Shown here: piece after piece, positions 1 through 11,700 of the stretch
How the letters are laid out: the number at the start of each line of letters is the position of its first letter
How positions within the stretch are numbered: position 1 is the first letter of the stretch
Origin: Antedon mediterranea
Taxonomy: Eukaryota; Echinodermata; Crinoidea; Comatulida; Antedonidae
Reading direction: 5' to 3'
Assembly: GCF_964355755.1 (NCBI RefSeq)
Contig: NC_092671.1
Coordinates: 21,604,001-21,668,000 of the forward strand
DNA: 64,000 nt
Program-made: the position numbers and the translations under genes
Notes under the pieces: generated by a model
The model's database searches: none
Told to the model about the DNA's origin: nothing
The model's input: the letters and a program-made list of their open reading frames with translations, nothing else

Positions 1-660
1 AAGAGCACAATATAGCTTAATATCGTATTTAAAAACGTTTTAGACCATTTTGAGCATTTCGACAAAACTTTTTCACACAAAACACCAAAGTGCTTAGAAT
101 AGCTTCAAATCGCATTTGGAGACGTTTTAGACCATTTTGTGATTTTCGAAAAAACTTGTTAACATAAAAACATCAAAGGGCTAAGAATAGCTTCAAATCG
201 CATTTGGAGACATTTTAGACCAATTAGTGATTTTCGAAAAAACTTGGTTACACAAAAACATCAAAGTGGTTAAAATCACATTATAAACCGTTTTAGACCA
301 TTTTGAGCATTTCGATAACACTTTTTACACAAAAACATCAAAGTGCTTAGAATAGCTTCAAATCGCATTTGGAGACGTTTTAGACCATTTTGTGATTTTC
401 GAAAAAAACTTTTTAACATAAAAACACCAAACTGCTAAGAATAGCTTCAAATCGCATATGGAGACAATTTAGACCATTTTGTGATTTTCGAAAAAACTTG
501 TTAACATAAAAACACCAAAGTGCTTAGAATACCTTCAAATCGCATTTGGAGACGTTTTAGACCATTTTGTGATTTTCCAAAAAACTTGTTAACATAAAAA
601 CATCAAAGTGTACAGAATAGCTTCAAATCGCATTTGGAGACGTTTTAGACCATTTTGTGA
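1..660 (+). repeat. Block repeated at lag 8958 (second copy about 8959-9620)
   Basis: The window opens inside a block whose second copy begins at 8959. Both start with aagagcacaatat and have the rare gggctaag start (about 178 and 9127) and the rare gattttcc for gattttcg (about 577 and 9535). They part near 665 and 9625, where one has cgaaaacaac and the other cgaaaaaac with a cattagg monomer next. Confidence 0.7.
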
Positions 661-1460
661 TTTTCGAAAACAACTTGTTAACATAAAAACACCAAAGTGC
701 TTAGAATAGCTTCAAATCGCATTTGGAGACGTTTTAGACCAATTTGTGATTTTCGAAAAAACTTGGTTACACAAAAACATCAAAGTGGATAAAATCACAT
801 TATAAACCGTTTTAGACCATTTTGAGCATTTCGATAACACATTTCACACAAAAACATCAAAGAGCACAAAATAGCTTAATATCGTATTTAAAAACGTTTT
901 AAACCATTTTGAGCATTTCGACAAAACTTTTTCACACAAAACACCAAAGTGTACAGAATAGCTTCAAATCGCATTTGGAGACGTTTTAGACCATTTTGTG
1001 ATTTTCGAAAAAACTTGTTAATATAAAAACACCAAAGTACTTAGAATAGCTTCAAATCGCATTTGGAGACGTTGTAGACCATTTTGTGATTTTCGAAAAA
1101 ACTTGTTAACATAAAAACACCAAAGTTTACAGAATAGCTTCAAATCGCATTTGGAGACGTTTTAGACAATTTTGTGCATTTCGATGAAACTTGGTTACAC
1201 AAAAACATCAAAGTGCTTAAAATCACATTATAAACCGTTTTAGACCATTTGAGCATTTCCATAACACTTTTCACACAAAAACATCAAAGGGCACAATATA
1301 GCTTAATATCCTATTTAAAAACGTTTTAGACCATTTTGAGCATTTCGACAAAACTTTTTCACACAAAACACCAAAGTGCTTAGAATACCTTCAAATCGCA
1401 TTTGGAGACGTTTTAGACCATTTTGTGATTTTCGAAAAAACTTGTTAACATAAAAACACC
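620..1460 (+). repeat. Block repeated at lag 3690 (second copy about 4310-5150)
   Basis: Both copies carry the same series of rare variants: cgaaaacaac, gtggataaaatc (781 and 4471), aacacatttcac, gttttaaacc, ttaatataaaaac, the unusual gttgtagacc (1071 and 4761), gtttacag, and catttgagcatttcc. They part at about 1460 and 5150. The same series returns in later blocks near 24.9-25.5, 27.6-28.2, 33.8-34.4, 40.0-40.6 and 49.8-50.4 kb. Confidence 0.72.
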
Positions 1461-2494
1461 AAAGTGCTAAGAATAGCTTCAAATCGCATTTGGAGACATT
1501 TTAGACCAATTTGTGATTTTCGAAAAAACTTGGTTACACAAAAACATCAAAGTGCTTAAAATCACATTATAAAACCGTTTTAGACCATTTTGAGCATTTC
1601 GATAACACTTTTCACACCAAAACATCAAAGAGCATAAAATAGGTTAATATCGTATTTAAAAACGTTTTAGACCATTTTGAGCATTTCGACAAAACTTTTT
1701 CACACAAAACACCAAAGTGTACAGAATAGCTTAATATCGTATTTAAAAACGTTTTAGACCATTTTGTGATTTTCGAAAAAACTTGTTAACATAAAAACAC
1801 CAAAATGTTTAGAATAGCTTCAAATTGCATTTGGAGACGTTTTAGACCATTTTGTGATTTTCGAAAAAACTTGTTAACACAAAAACACCAAAGTGATTAG
1901 AATAGCTTCAAATCGCATTTGGAGACGTTTTAGACCATTTTGTGATTTTCGAAAAAACTTGTTAACATAAAAACACCAAAGTGATTAGAATAGCTTCAAA
2001 TCGCATTTGGAGACGTTTTAGACCATTTTGTGCATTTCGATGAAACTTGGTTACGCAAAAACATCAATGTGCTTAAAATCACATTATAAACCGTTTTAGA
2101 CCATTTTGAGCATATCCATAAAACTTTTTACACAAAACACCAAAGTGCTTAGAATAGCTTCAAATCGCATTTGGAGACGTTTTAGACCATTTTGTGATTT
2201 TCGACAAAACTTTTTCACACAAAACACCAAAGTGCTTAGAATACCTTCAAATCGCATTTGGAGACGTTTTAGACCATTTTGTGATTTTCTAAAAAACTTG
2301 TTAACATAAAAACATCAAAGTGTACAGAATAGCTTCAAATCGCATTTGGAGACGTTTTAGACCATTTTGTGATTTTCGAAAAAACTTGTTAACATAAAAA
2401 CACCAAAGTGCTTAGAATAGCTTCAAATCGCATTAGGAGACGTTTTAGACCATTTTGTGATTTTCGAAAAAACTTGTTAACATAAAAACACCAA

Positions 2495-2582
2495 AGTGCT
2501 TAGAATAGCTTCAAATCGCATTTGGAGACGTTTTAGACCATTTTGTGATTTTCGAAAAAACTTGTTAACATAAAAACACCAA
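2495..2582 (+). repeat. Type-A satellite monomer (representative, 88 bp)
   Basis: This is a typical copy of the commonest unit; hundreds of near-identical copies fill the window. Counting from agtgctt, it holds a small dyad caaat-cgc-atttg at monomer positions 18-30, the core cgttttagaccatttt at 35-50, a T run at 55-58, an A6 run at 61-66, the HpaI-type palindrome gttaac at 70-75 and an A5 run at 78-82. Common variants alter the start (gtgctt, gtgatt, aatgtt, gtgtac, gttctt), the head (cattagg, cattggg, catatgg) or the tail (cacacaaaacacc, which makes it 87 bp). The orientation label is arbitrary, since the strand of any transcript is unknown. Confidence 0.95.
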
Positions 2583-2670
2583 AATGTTTAGAATAGCTTC
2601 AAATCGCATTTGGAGACGTTTTAGACCATTTTGTGATTTTCGAAAAAACTTGTTAACACAAAAACACCAA

Positions 2671-2758
2671 AGTGATTAGAATAGCTTCAAATCGCATTTG
2701 GAGACGTTTTAGACCATTTTGTGCATTTCGATGAAACTTGGTTACGCAAAAACATCAA
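2671..2758 (+). repeat. Type-D satellite monomer (A head with gatgaaacttggtta tail, 88 bp)
   Basis: The first 50 bp match type A. After the core the unit reads gtgcatttcgatgaaacttgg and then ttacgcaaaaacatc in place of gtgattttcgaaaaaac and ttaacataaaaacacc. It loses the A6 run and the gttaac palindrome. This form almost always stands immediately upstream of a type-B monomer, as here, so it marks the start of the D-B-C cassette. Versions with ttacacaaaaacatc in the tail, and A monomers with ttcgaaaaaacttggttac, look like intermediates between A and D. Confidence 0.85.
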
Positions 2759-2835
2759 AGTGCTTAAAATCACATTATAAACCGTTTTAGACCATTTTGA
2801 GCATATCGATAACACTTTTCACACAAAAACATCAA
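2759..2835 (+). repeat. Type-B satellite monomer (short, 77 bp)
   Basis: It shares the core cgttttagaccatttt, but the text before the core is 24 nt long, against 34 nt in types A and C. The head reads agtgcttaaaatcacattat and lacks the caaat-cgc-atttg dyad. The tail reads gagcatatcgataacactttt or gagcatttcgataacactttt. It recurs through the whole array, for example near 274, 793, 1228, 1560, 2078, 3110, 3625, 4486 and 4915. A shorter variant with aaagtaataatcacatt occurs near 11897, 21549, 41191, 43946 and 55067. B is usually followed by type C, and less often fused directly to an A monomer through gataacactttttacac. Confidence 0.9.
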
Positions 2836-2922
2836 AGAGCACAATATAGCTTAATATCGTATTTAAAAACGTTTTAGACCATTTTGAGCATTTCGACAAA
2901 ACTTTTTCACACAAAACACCAA
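2836..2922 (+). repeat. Type-C satellite monomer (87 bp)
   Basis: It starts agagcacaat and has the head atagcttaatatcg followed by tatttaaaaacg, then the shared core and a tail gagcatttcgacaaaac with tttttcacacaaaacacc. The distance from monomer start to core is 34 nt, as in type A, so C differs from A mainly by substitution and not by length. It follows type B in the D-B-C cassette. Sub-variants (agaccac, gggcac, agagcataaaataggtt, cctattt, cttattt) are shared between particular distant blocks and serve as markers for the duplications described elsewhere. Confidence 0.88.
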
Positions 2923-5256
2923 AGTGCTTAGAATAGCTTCAAATCACATTTGGAGACGTTTTAGACCATTTTGTGATTTTCGAAAAAACTTGTTAACATA
3001 AAAACATCAAAGTGCTAAGAATAGCTTCAAATCGAATTTGGAGACATTTTAGACCAATTATTGATTTTCGAAAAAACTTGGTTACACAAAAACATCAAAG
3101 TGGTTAAAATCACATTATAAACCGTTTTAGACCATTTTGAGCATTTCGATAACACTTTTCACACAAAAACATCAAAGTGCTTAGAATAGCTTCAAATCAC
3201 ATTTGGAGACGTTTTAGACCATTTTGTGATTTTCGAAAAAAACTTTTTAACATAAAAACACCAAACTGCTAAGAATAGCTTCAAATCGCATATGGAGACA
3301 ATTTAGACCATTTTGTGATTTTCGAAAAAACTTGTTAACATAAAAACACCAAAGTGCTTAGAATACCTTCAAATCGCATTTGGAGACATTTTAGACCATT
3401 TTGTGATTTTCGAAAAAACTTGTTAACATAAAAACATCAAAGTGCTAAGAATAGCTTCCAATCGCATTTGGAGACGTTTTAGACCATTTTGTGATTTTCG
3501 AAAACAACTTGTTAACATAAAAACACCAAAGTGCTTAGAATAGCTTCAAATCGCATTTGGAGACGTTTTAGACCAATTTGTGATTTTCGAAAAAACTTGG
3601 TTACACAAAAACATCAAAGTGGATAAAATCACATTATAACCCGTTTTAGACCATTTTGAGCATATCGATAACACTTTTCACACAAAAACATCAAAGACCA
3701 CAATATAGCTTAATATCGTATTTAAAAACGTTTTAGACCATTTTGAGCATTTCGACAAAACTTTTTCACACAAAACACCAAAGTGCTTAGAATAGCTTCA
3801 AATCGCATTTGGAGACGTTTTAGACCATTTTTGTGATTTTCGAAAAAACTTGTTAACATAAAAACATCAAAGTGCTAAGAATAGCTTCAAATCGCATTTG
3901 GAGACATTTTAGACCAATTAGTGATTTTCGAAAAAACTTGGTTACACAAAAACATCAAAGTCACATCACATTATAAACCGTTTTAGACCATTTTGAGCAT
4001 TTCGATAACACTTTTCACACAAAAACATCAAAGTGCTTAGAATAGCTTCAAATCGCATTTGGAGACGTTTTAGACCATTTTGTGATTTTCGAAAAAAACT
4101 TTTTAACATAAAAACACCAAACTGCTAAGAATAGCTTCAAATCGCATATGGAGACAATTTAGACCATTTTGTGATTTTCGAAAAAACTTGTTAACATAAA
4201 AACACCAAAGTGCTTAGAATACCTTCAAATCGCATTTGGAGACATTTTAGACCATTTTGTGATTTTCGAAAAAACTTGTTAACATAAAAACATCAAAGTG
4301 CTAAGAATAGCTTCCAATCGCATTTGGAGACGTTTTAGACCATTTTGTGATTTTCGAAAACAACTTGTTAACATAAAAACACCAAAGTGCTTAGAATAGC
4401 TTCAAATCGCATTTGGAGACGTTTTAGACCAATTTGTGATTTTCGAAAAAACTTGGTTACACAAAAACATCAAAGTGGATAAAATCACATTATAAACCGT
4501 TTTAGACCATTTTGAGCATTTCGATAACACATTTCACACAAAAACATCAAAGAGCACAAAATAGCTTAATATCGTATTTAAAAACGTTTTAAACCATTTT
4601 GAGCATTTCGACAAAACTTTTTCACACAAAACACCAAAGTGTACAGAATAGCTTCAAATCGCATTTGGAGACGTTTTAGACCATTTTGTGATTTTCGAAA
4701 AAACTTGTTAATATAAAAACACCAAAGTACTTAGAATAGCTTCAAATCGCATTTGGAGACGTTGTAGACCATTTTGTGATTTTCGAAAAAACTTGTTAAC
4801 ATAAAAACACCAAAGTTTACAGAATAGCTTCAAATCGCATTTGGAGACGTTTTAGACAATTTTGTGCATTTCGATGAAACTTGGTTACACAAAAACATCA
4901 AAGTGCTTAAAATCACATTATAAACCGTTTTAGACCATTTGAGCATTTCCATAACACTTTTCACACAAAAACATCAAAGGGCACAATATAGCTTAATATC
5001 CTATTTAAAAACGTTTTAGACCATTTTGAGCATTTCGACAAAACTTTTTCACACAAAACACCAAAGTGCTTAGAATACCTTCAAATCGCATTTGGAGACG
5101 TTTTAGACCATTTTGTGATTTTCGAAAAAACTTGTTAACATAAAAACACCAAAGTGCTTAGAATAGCTTCAAATCGCATTTGGAGACGTTTTAGACCATT
5201 TTGTGATTTTCGAAAAAACTTGTTAACATAAAAACACCAAAGTGTTTAGAAAAGCT

Positions 5257-8200
5257 TCAAATCGCATTTGGAGACGTTTTAGACCATTTTGTGATTTTCG
5301 AAAAAACTTGTTAACATAAAAACACCAAAGTGTTTAGAAAAGCTTCAAATCGCATTTGGAGACGTTTTAGACCATTTTGGGATTTTCGAAAAAACTTGTT
5401 AACATAAAAACACCAAAGTGCTTAGAATAGCTTCAAATCGCATTTGGAGACGTTTTAGACCATTTTGTAATTTTCAAAAAAACTTGTTAACATAAAAACA
5501 CCAAAGTTCTTAGAATAGCTTCAAATCGCATTTGGAGACGTTTTAGACCATTTTGTGCATTTCGATGAAACTTGGTTACACAAAAACATCAAAGTGCTTA
5601 AAATCACATTATAAACCGTTTTAGACCATTTGAGCATTTCGATAACACTTTTCACACAAAAACATCAAAGGGCACAATATAGCTTAATATCCTATTTAAA
5701 AACGTTTTAGACCATTTTGAGCATTTCGACAAAACTTTTTCACACAAAACACCAAAGTGCTTAGAATACCTTCAAATCGCATTTGGAGACGTTTTAGACC
5801 ATTTTGTGATTTTCGAAAAAACTTAACATAAAAACATCAAAGTTTACAGAATAGCTTCAAATCGCATTTGGAGACGTTTTAGACAATTTTGTGATTTTCG
5901 AAAAAACTTGTTAACATAAAAACACCAAAGTGCTTAGAATAGCTTCAAATCGCATTGGGAGACGTTTTAGACCATTTTGTGATTTTCGAAAAAAACTTGT
6001 TAACATAAAAACATCAAAGTGTACAGAATAGCTTCAAATCGCATTTGGAGACGTTTTAGACCATTTTGTGATTTTCGAAAAAACTTGTTAACATAAAAAC
6101 ACCAAAGTGCTTAGAATAGCTTCAAATCGCATTTGGAGACGTTTTAAACCATTTTGTGATTTTCGAAAAAACTTGTTAACATAAAAACACCAAAATGTTT
6201 AGAATAGCTTCAAATCGCATTTGGAGACGTTTTAGACCATTTTGTGATTTTCGAAAAAACTTGTTAACACAAAAACACCAAAGTGATTAGAATAGCTTCA
6301 AATCGCATTTGGAGACGTTTTAGACCATTTTGTGATTTTCGAAAAAACTTGTTAACATAAAAACACCAAAGTGATTAGAATAGCTTCAAATCGCATTTGG
6401 AGACGTTTTAGACCATTTTGTGCATTTCTATGAAACTTGGTTACGCAAAAACATCAAAGTGCTTAAAATCACATTATAAACCGTTTTAGACCATTTTGAG
6501 CATATCGATAACACTTTTTACACAAAACACCAAAGTGCTTAGAATAGCTTCAAATCGCATTTGGAGACGTTTTAGACCATTTTGTGATTTTCGACAAAAC
6601 TTTTTCACACAAAACACCAAAGTGCTTAGAATACCTTCAAATCGCATTTGGAGACGTTTTAGACCATTTTGTGATTTTCGAAAAAACTTGTTAACATAAA
6701 AACATCAAAGTGTACAGAATAGCTTCAAATCGCATTTGGAGACGTTTTAGACCATTTTGTGATTTTCGAAAAAACTTGTTAACATAAAAACACCAAAGTG
6801 CTTAGAATAGCTTCAAATCGCATTAGGAGACGTTTTAGACCATTTTGTGATTTTCGAAAAAACTTGTTAACATAAAAACACCAAAGTGCTTAGAATAGCT
6901 TCAAATCGCATTTGGAGACGTTTTAGACCATTTTGTGATTTTCGAAAAAACTTGTTAACATAAAAACACCAAAGTTCTTAAAATAGCTTCAAATCGCATT
7001 TGGAGACGTTTTAGACCATTTTGTGATTTTCGAAAAAACTTGTTAACATAAAAACACCAAAGTGTTTAGAAAAGCTTCAAATCGCATTTGGAGACGTTTT
7101 AGACCATTTTTGGATTTTCGAAAAAACTTGTTAACATAAAAACACCAAAGTGCTTAGAATAGCTTCAAATCGCATTTGGAGACGTTTTAGACCATTTTGT
7201 AATTTTCAAAAAAACTTGTTAACATAAAAACACCAAAGTTCTTAGAATAGCTTCAAATCGCATTTGGAGACGTTTTAGACCATTTTGTGCATTTCGATGA
7301 AACTTGGTTACACAAAAACATCAAAGTGCTTAAAATCACATTATAAACCGTTTTAGACCATTTGAGCATTTCGATAACACTTTTCACACAAAAACATCAA
7401 AGGGCACAATATAGCTTAATATCCTATTTAAAAACGTTTTAGACCATTTTGAGCATTTCGACAAAACTTTTTCACACAAAACACCAAAGTGCTTAGAATA
7501 CCTTCAAATCGCATTTGGAGACGTTTTAGACAATTTTGTGATTTTCGAAAAAACTTGTTAACATAAAAACATCAAAGTTTACAGAATAGCTTCAAATCGC
7601 ATTTGGAGACGTTTTAGACAATTTTGTGATTTTCGAAAAAACTTGTTAACATAAAAACACCAAAGTGCTTAGAATAGCTTCAAATCGCATTGGGAGACGT
7701 TTTAGACCATTTTGTGATTTTCGAAAAAACTTGTTAACATAAAAACATCAAAGTGTACAGAATAGCTTCAAATCGCATTTGGAGACGTTTTAGACCATTT
7801 TGTGATTTTCGAAAAAACTTGTTAACATAAAAACACCAAAGTGCTTAGAATAGCTTCAAATCGCATTTGGAGACGTTTTAAACCATTTTGTGATTTTCGA
7901 AAAAACTTGTTAACATAAAAACACCAAAATGTTTAGAATAGCTTCAAATCGCATTTGGAGACGTTTTAGACCATTTTGTGATTTTCGAAAAAACTTGTTA
8001 ACACAAAAACTCCAAAGTGATTAGAATAGCTTCAAATCGCATTTGGAGACGTTTTAGACCATTTTTTGATTTTCGAAAAAACTTGTTAACATAAAAACAC
8101 CAAAGTGATTAGAATAGCTTCAAATCGCATTTGGAGACGTTTTAGACCATTTTGTGCATTTCGATGAAACTTGGTTACGCAAAAACATCAAAGTGCTTAA

Positions 8201-8702
8201 AATCACATTATAAACCGTTTTAGACCATTTTGAGCATATCGATAACACTTTTTACACAAAACACCAAAGTGCTTAGAATAGCTTCAAATCGCATTTGGAG
8301 ACGTTTTAGACCATTTTGTGATTTTCGACAAAACTTTTTCACACAAAACACCAAAGTGCTTAGAATACCTTCAAATCGCATTTGGAGACGTTTTAGACCA
8401 TTTTGTGATTTTCGAAAAAACTTGTTAACATAAAAACATCAAAGTGTACAGAATAGCTTCAAATCGCATTTGGAGACGTTTTAGACCATTTTGTGATTTT
8501 CGAAAAAACTTGTTAACATAAAAACACCAAAGTGCTTAGAATAGCTTCAAATCGCATTAGGAGACGTTTTAGACCATTTTGTGATTTTCGAAAAAACTTG
8601 TTAACATAAAAACACCAAAGTGCTTAGAATAGCTTCAAATCGCATTTGGAGACGTTTTAGACCATTTTGTGATTTTCGAAAAAACTTGTTAACATAAAAA
8701 CA
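5257..8702 (+). repeat. 1.73-kb tandem pair (two units, each two 867-bp modules)
   Basis: About 5257-6985 recurs at about 6989-8702. Landmarks: gtgtttagaaaagc at 5330 and 7062, gttcttag at 5506 and 7238 (lag 1732), cattgggag at 5953 and 7688 (lag 1735), and the B-to-A fusion at 6496 and 8230 (lag 1734). The lag changes are explained by a 3-bp loss (cttaac for cttgttaac near 5821) and one extra A near 5993 in the first unit. B monomers inside the pair lie about 865-870 bp apart, so each unit is itself two copies of the roughly 867-bp module. Confidence 0.75.
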
Positions 8703-11700
8703 CCAAAATGTTTAGAATAGCTTCAAATCGCATTTGGAGACGTTTTAGACCATTTTGTGATTTTCGAAAAAACTTGTTAACACAAAAACACCAAAGTGAT
8801 TAGAATAGCTTCAAATCGCATTTGGAGACGTTTTAGACCATTTTGTGCATTTCGATGAAACTTGGTTACGCAAAAACATCAAAGTGCTTAAAATCACATT
8901 ATAAACCGTTTTAGACCATTTTGAGCATATCGATAACACTTTTCACACAAAAACATCAAAGAGCACAATATAGCTTAATATCGTATTTAAAAACGTTTTA
9001 GACCATTTTGAGCATTTCGACAAAACTTTTTCACACAAAACACCAAAGTGCTTAGAATAGCTTCAAATCGCATTTGGAGACGTTTTAGACCATTTTGTGA
9101 TTTTCGAAAAAAATTGTTAACATAAAAACATCAAAGGGCTAAGAATAGCTTCAAATCGCATTTGGAGACATTTTAGACCAATTAGTGATTTTCGAAAAAA
9201 CTTGGTTACACAAAAACATCAAAGTGGTTAAAATCACATTATAAACCGTTTTAGACCATTTTGAGAATTTCGATAACACTTTTTACACAAAAACATCAAA
9301 GTGCTTAGAATAGCTTCAAATCGCATTTGGAGACGTTTTAGACCATTTTGTGATTTTTGAAAAAAACTTTTTAACATATAAACACCAAACTGCTAAGAAT
9401 AGCTTCAAATCGCATATGGAGACAATTTAGACCATTTTGTGATTTTCGAAAAAACTTGTTAACATAAAAACACCAAAGTGCTTAGAATACCTTCAAATCG
9501 CATTTGGAGACGTTTTAGACCATTTTGTGATTTTCCAAAAAACTTGTTAACATAAAAACATCAAAGTGTACAGAATAGCTTCAAATCGCATTTGGAGACG
9601 TTTTAGACCATTTTGTGATTTTCGAAAAAACTTGTTAACATAAAAACACCAAAGTGCTTAGAATAGCTTCAAATCGCATTAGGAGACGTTTTAGACCATT
9701 TTGTGATTTTCGAAAAAACTTGTTAACATAAAAACACCAAAGTGCTTAGAATAGCTTCAAATCGCATTTGGAGACGTTTTAGACCATTTTGTGATTTTCG
9801 AAAAAACTTGTTAACATAAAAACACCAAAATGTTTAGAATAGCTTCAAATCACATTTGGAGACGTTTTAGACCATTTTGTGATTTTCGAAAAAACTTGTT
9901 AACACAAAAACACCAAAGTGATTAGAATAGCTTCAAATCGCATTTGGAGACGTTTTAGACCAATTTGTGCATTTCGATGAAACTTGGTTAGGCAAAAACA
10001 TCAAAGTGCTTAAAATCACATTATAAACCGTTTTAGACCATTTTGAGCATATCGATAACACTTTTCACACAAAAACATCAAAGAGCACAATATAGCTTAA
10101 TATCTTATTTAAAAATGTTTTAGACCATTTTGAGCATTTCGACAAAACTTTTTCACACAAAACACCAAAGTGCTTAGAATAGCTTCAAATCGCATTTGGA
10201 GACGTTTTAGACCATTTTGTGATTTTCGAAAAAACTTGTTAACATAAAAACATCAAAGTGCTAAGAATAGCTTCAAATCGCATTTGGAGACATTTTAGAC
10301 CAATTAGTGATTTTCGAAAAAACTTGGTTACACAAAAACATCAAAGTGGTTAAAATCACATTATAAACCGTTTTAGACCATTTTGAGCATTTCGATAACA
10401 CTTTTCACACAAAAACATCAAAGTGCTTAGAATAGCTTCAAATCGCATTTGGAGACGTTTTAGACCATTTTGTGATTTTCGAAAAAAACTTTTTAACATA
10501 AAAACACCAAACTGCTAAGAATAGCTTCAAATCGCATATGGAGACAATTTAGACCATTTTGTGATTTTCGAAAAAACTTGTTAACATAAAAACACCAAAG
10601 TGCTAAGAATAGCTTCAAATCGCATATGGAGACAATTTAGACCATTTTGTGATTTTCGAAAAAACTTGTTAACATAAAAACACCAAAGTGCTTAGAATAC
10701 CTTCAAATCGCATTTGGAGACGTTTAAGACCATTTTGTGATTTTCGAAAAAACTTGTTAACATAAAAACACCAAAGTGCTTAGAATAGCTTCAAATCGCA
10801 TTTGGAGACGTTTTAGACCAATTTGTGATTTTCGAAAAAACTTGGTTACACAAAAACATCAAAGTGGTTAAAAGCACATTATAAACCGTTTTAGACCATT
10901 TTGAGCATTTCGATAACACATTTCACACAAAAACATCAAAGAGCACAAAATAGCTTAATATCGTATTTAAAAACGTTTTAAACCATTTTGAGCATTTCGA
11001 CAAAACTTTTTCCCACAAAACACCAAAGTGTACAGAATAGCTTCAAATCGCATTTGGAGACGTTTTAGACCATTTTGTGATTTTCGAAAAAACTTGTTAA
11101 TATAAAAACACCAAAGTACTTAGAATAGCTTCAAATCGCATTTGGAGACGTTTTAGACCATTTTGTGATTTTCGAAAAAACTTGTTAACATAAAAACATC
11201 AAAGTGCTAAGAATAGCTTCCAATCGCATTTGGAGACATTTTAGACCAATTTGTGATTTTGGAAAAAACTTGGTTACACAAAAACATCAAAGTGCTTTAA
11301 ATCACATTATAAACCGTTTTAGACCATTTTGAGCATTTCGATAACACATTTCACAAAAAAACATCAAAGAGCACAAAATAGCTTAATATCGTATTTAAAA
11401 ACGTTTTAAACCATTTTGAGCATTTCGACAAAACTTTTTCACACAAAACACCAAAGTGTTTAGAAAAGCTTCAAATCGCATTTGGAGACGTTTTAGACCA
11501 TTTTGGGATTTTCGAAAAAACTTGTTAACATAAAAACACCAAAGTGCTTAGAATAGCTTCAAATCGCATTTGAAGACGTTTTAGACCATTTTGTAATTTT
11601 CGAAAAAACTTGTTAACATAAAAACACCAAAATGTTTAGAATAGCTTCAAATCGCATTTGGAGACGTTTTAGACCATTTTGTGATTTTCGAAAAAACTTG

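Larger units (their letters stand above)
2671..2922 (+). repeat. D-B-C cassette (252 bp), marker of the higher-order repeat
   Basis: The three non-A monomers stand together in the order D (88), B (77), C (87). Cassettes of this kind are separated by variable runs of A monomers, and the spacing of successive B units (about 340 to 870 bp) reflects the number of A monomers in between. This is one representative; the same order is seen near 8809-9060, 15242-15493, 23100-23350, 30850-31100 and 53090-53340, among others. Confidence 0.8.

Noticed and set aside
2106-2309. 67-codon open frame beginning with TTG, repeated about twenty times across the window (for example 6496, 8230, 11930, 60006)
   Set aside because: It is the satellite read in one frame over a B-to-A fusion and 87-bp units, with no ATG start and no ribosome-binding context. 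The frame closes as soon as an 88-bp monomer follows. It is a by-product of monomer length.
2545-2570. CENP-B box
   Set aside because: The text ttcgaaaaaacttgtt keeps TTCG and the central A but lacks the CGGG half of the box, so the match is too weak to claim.
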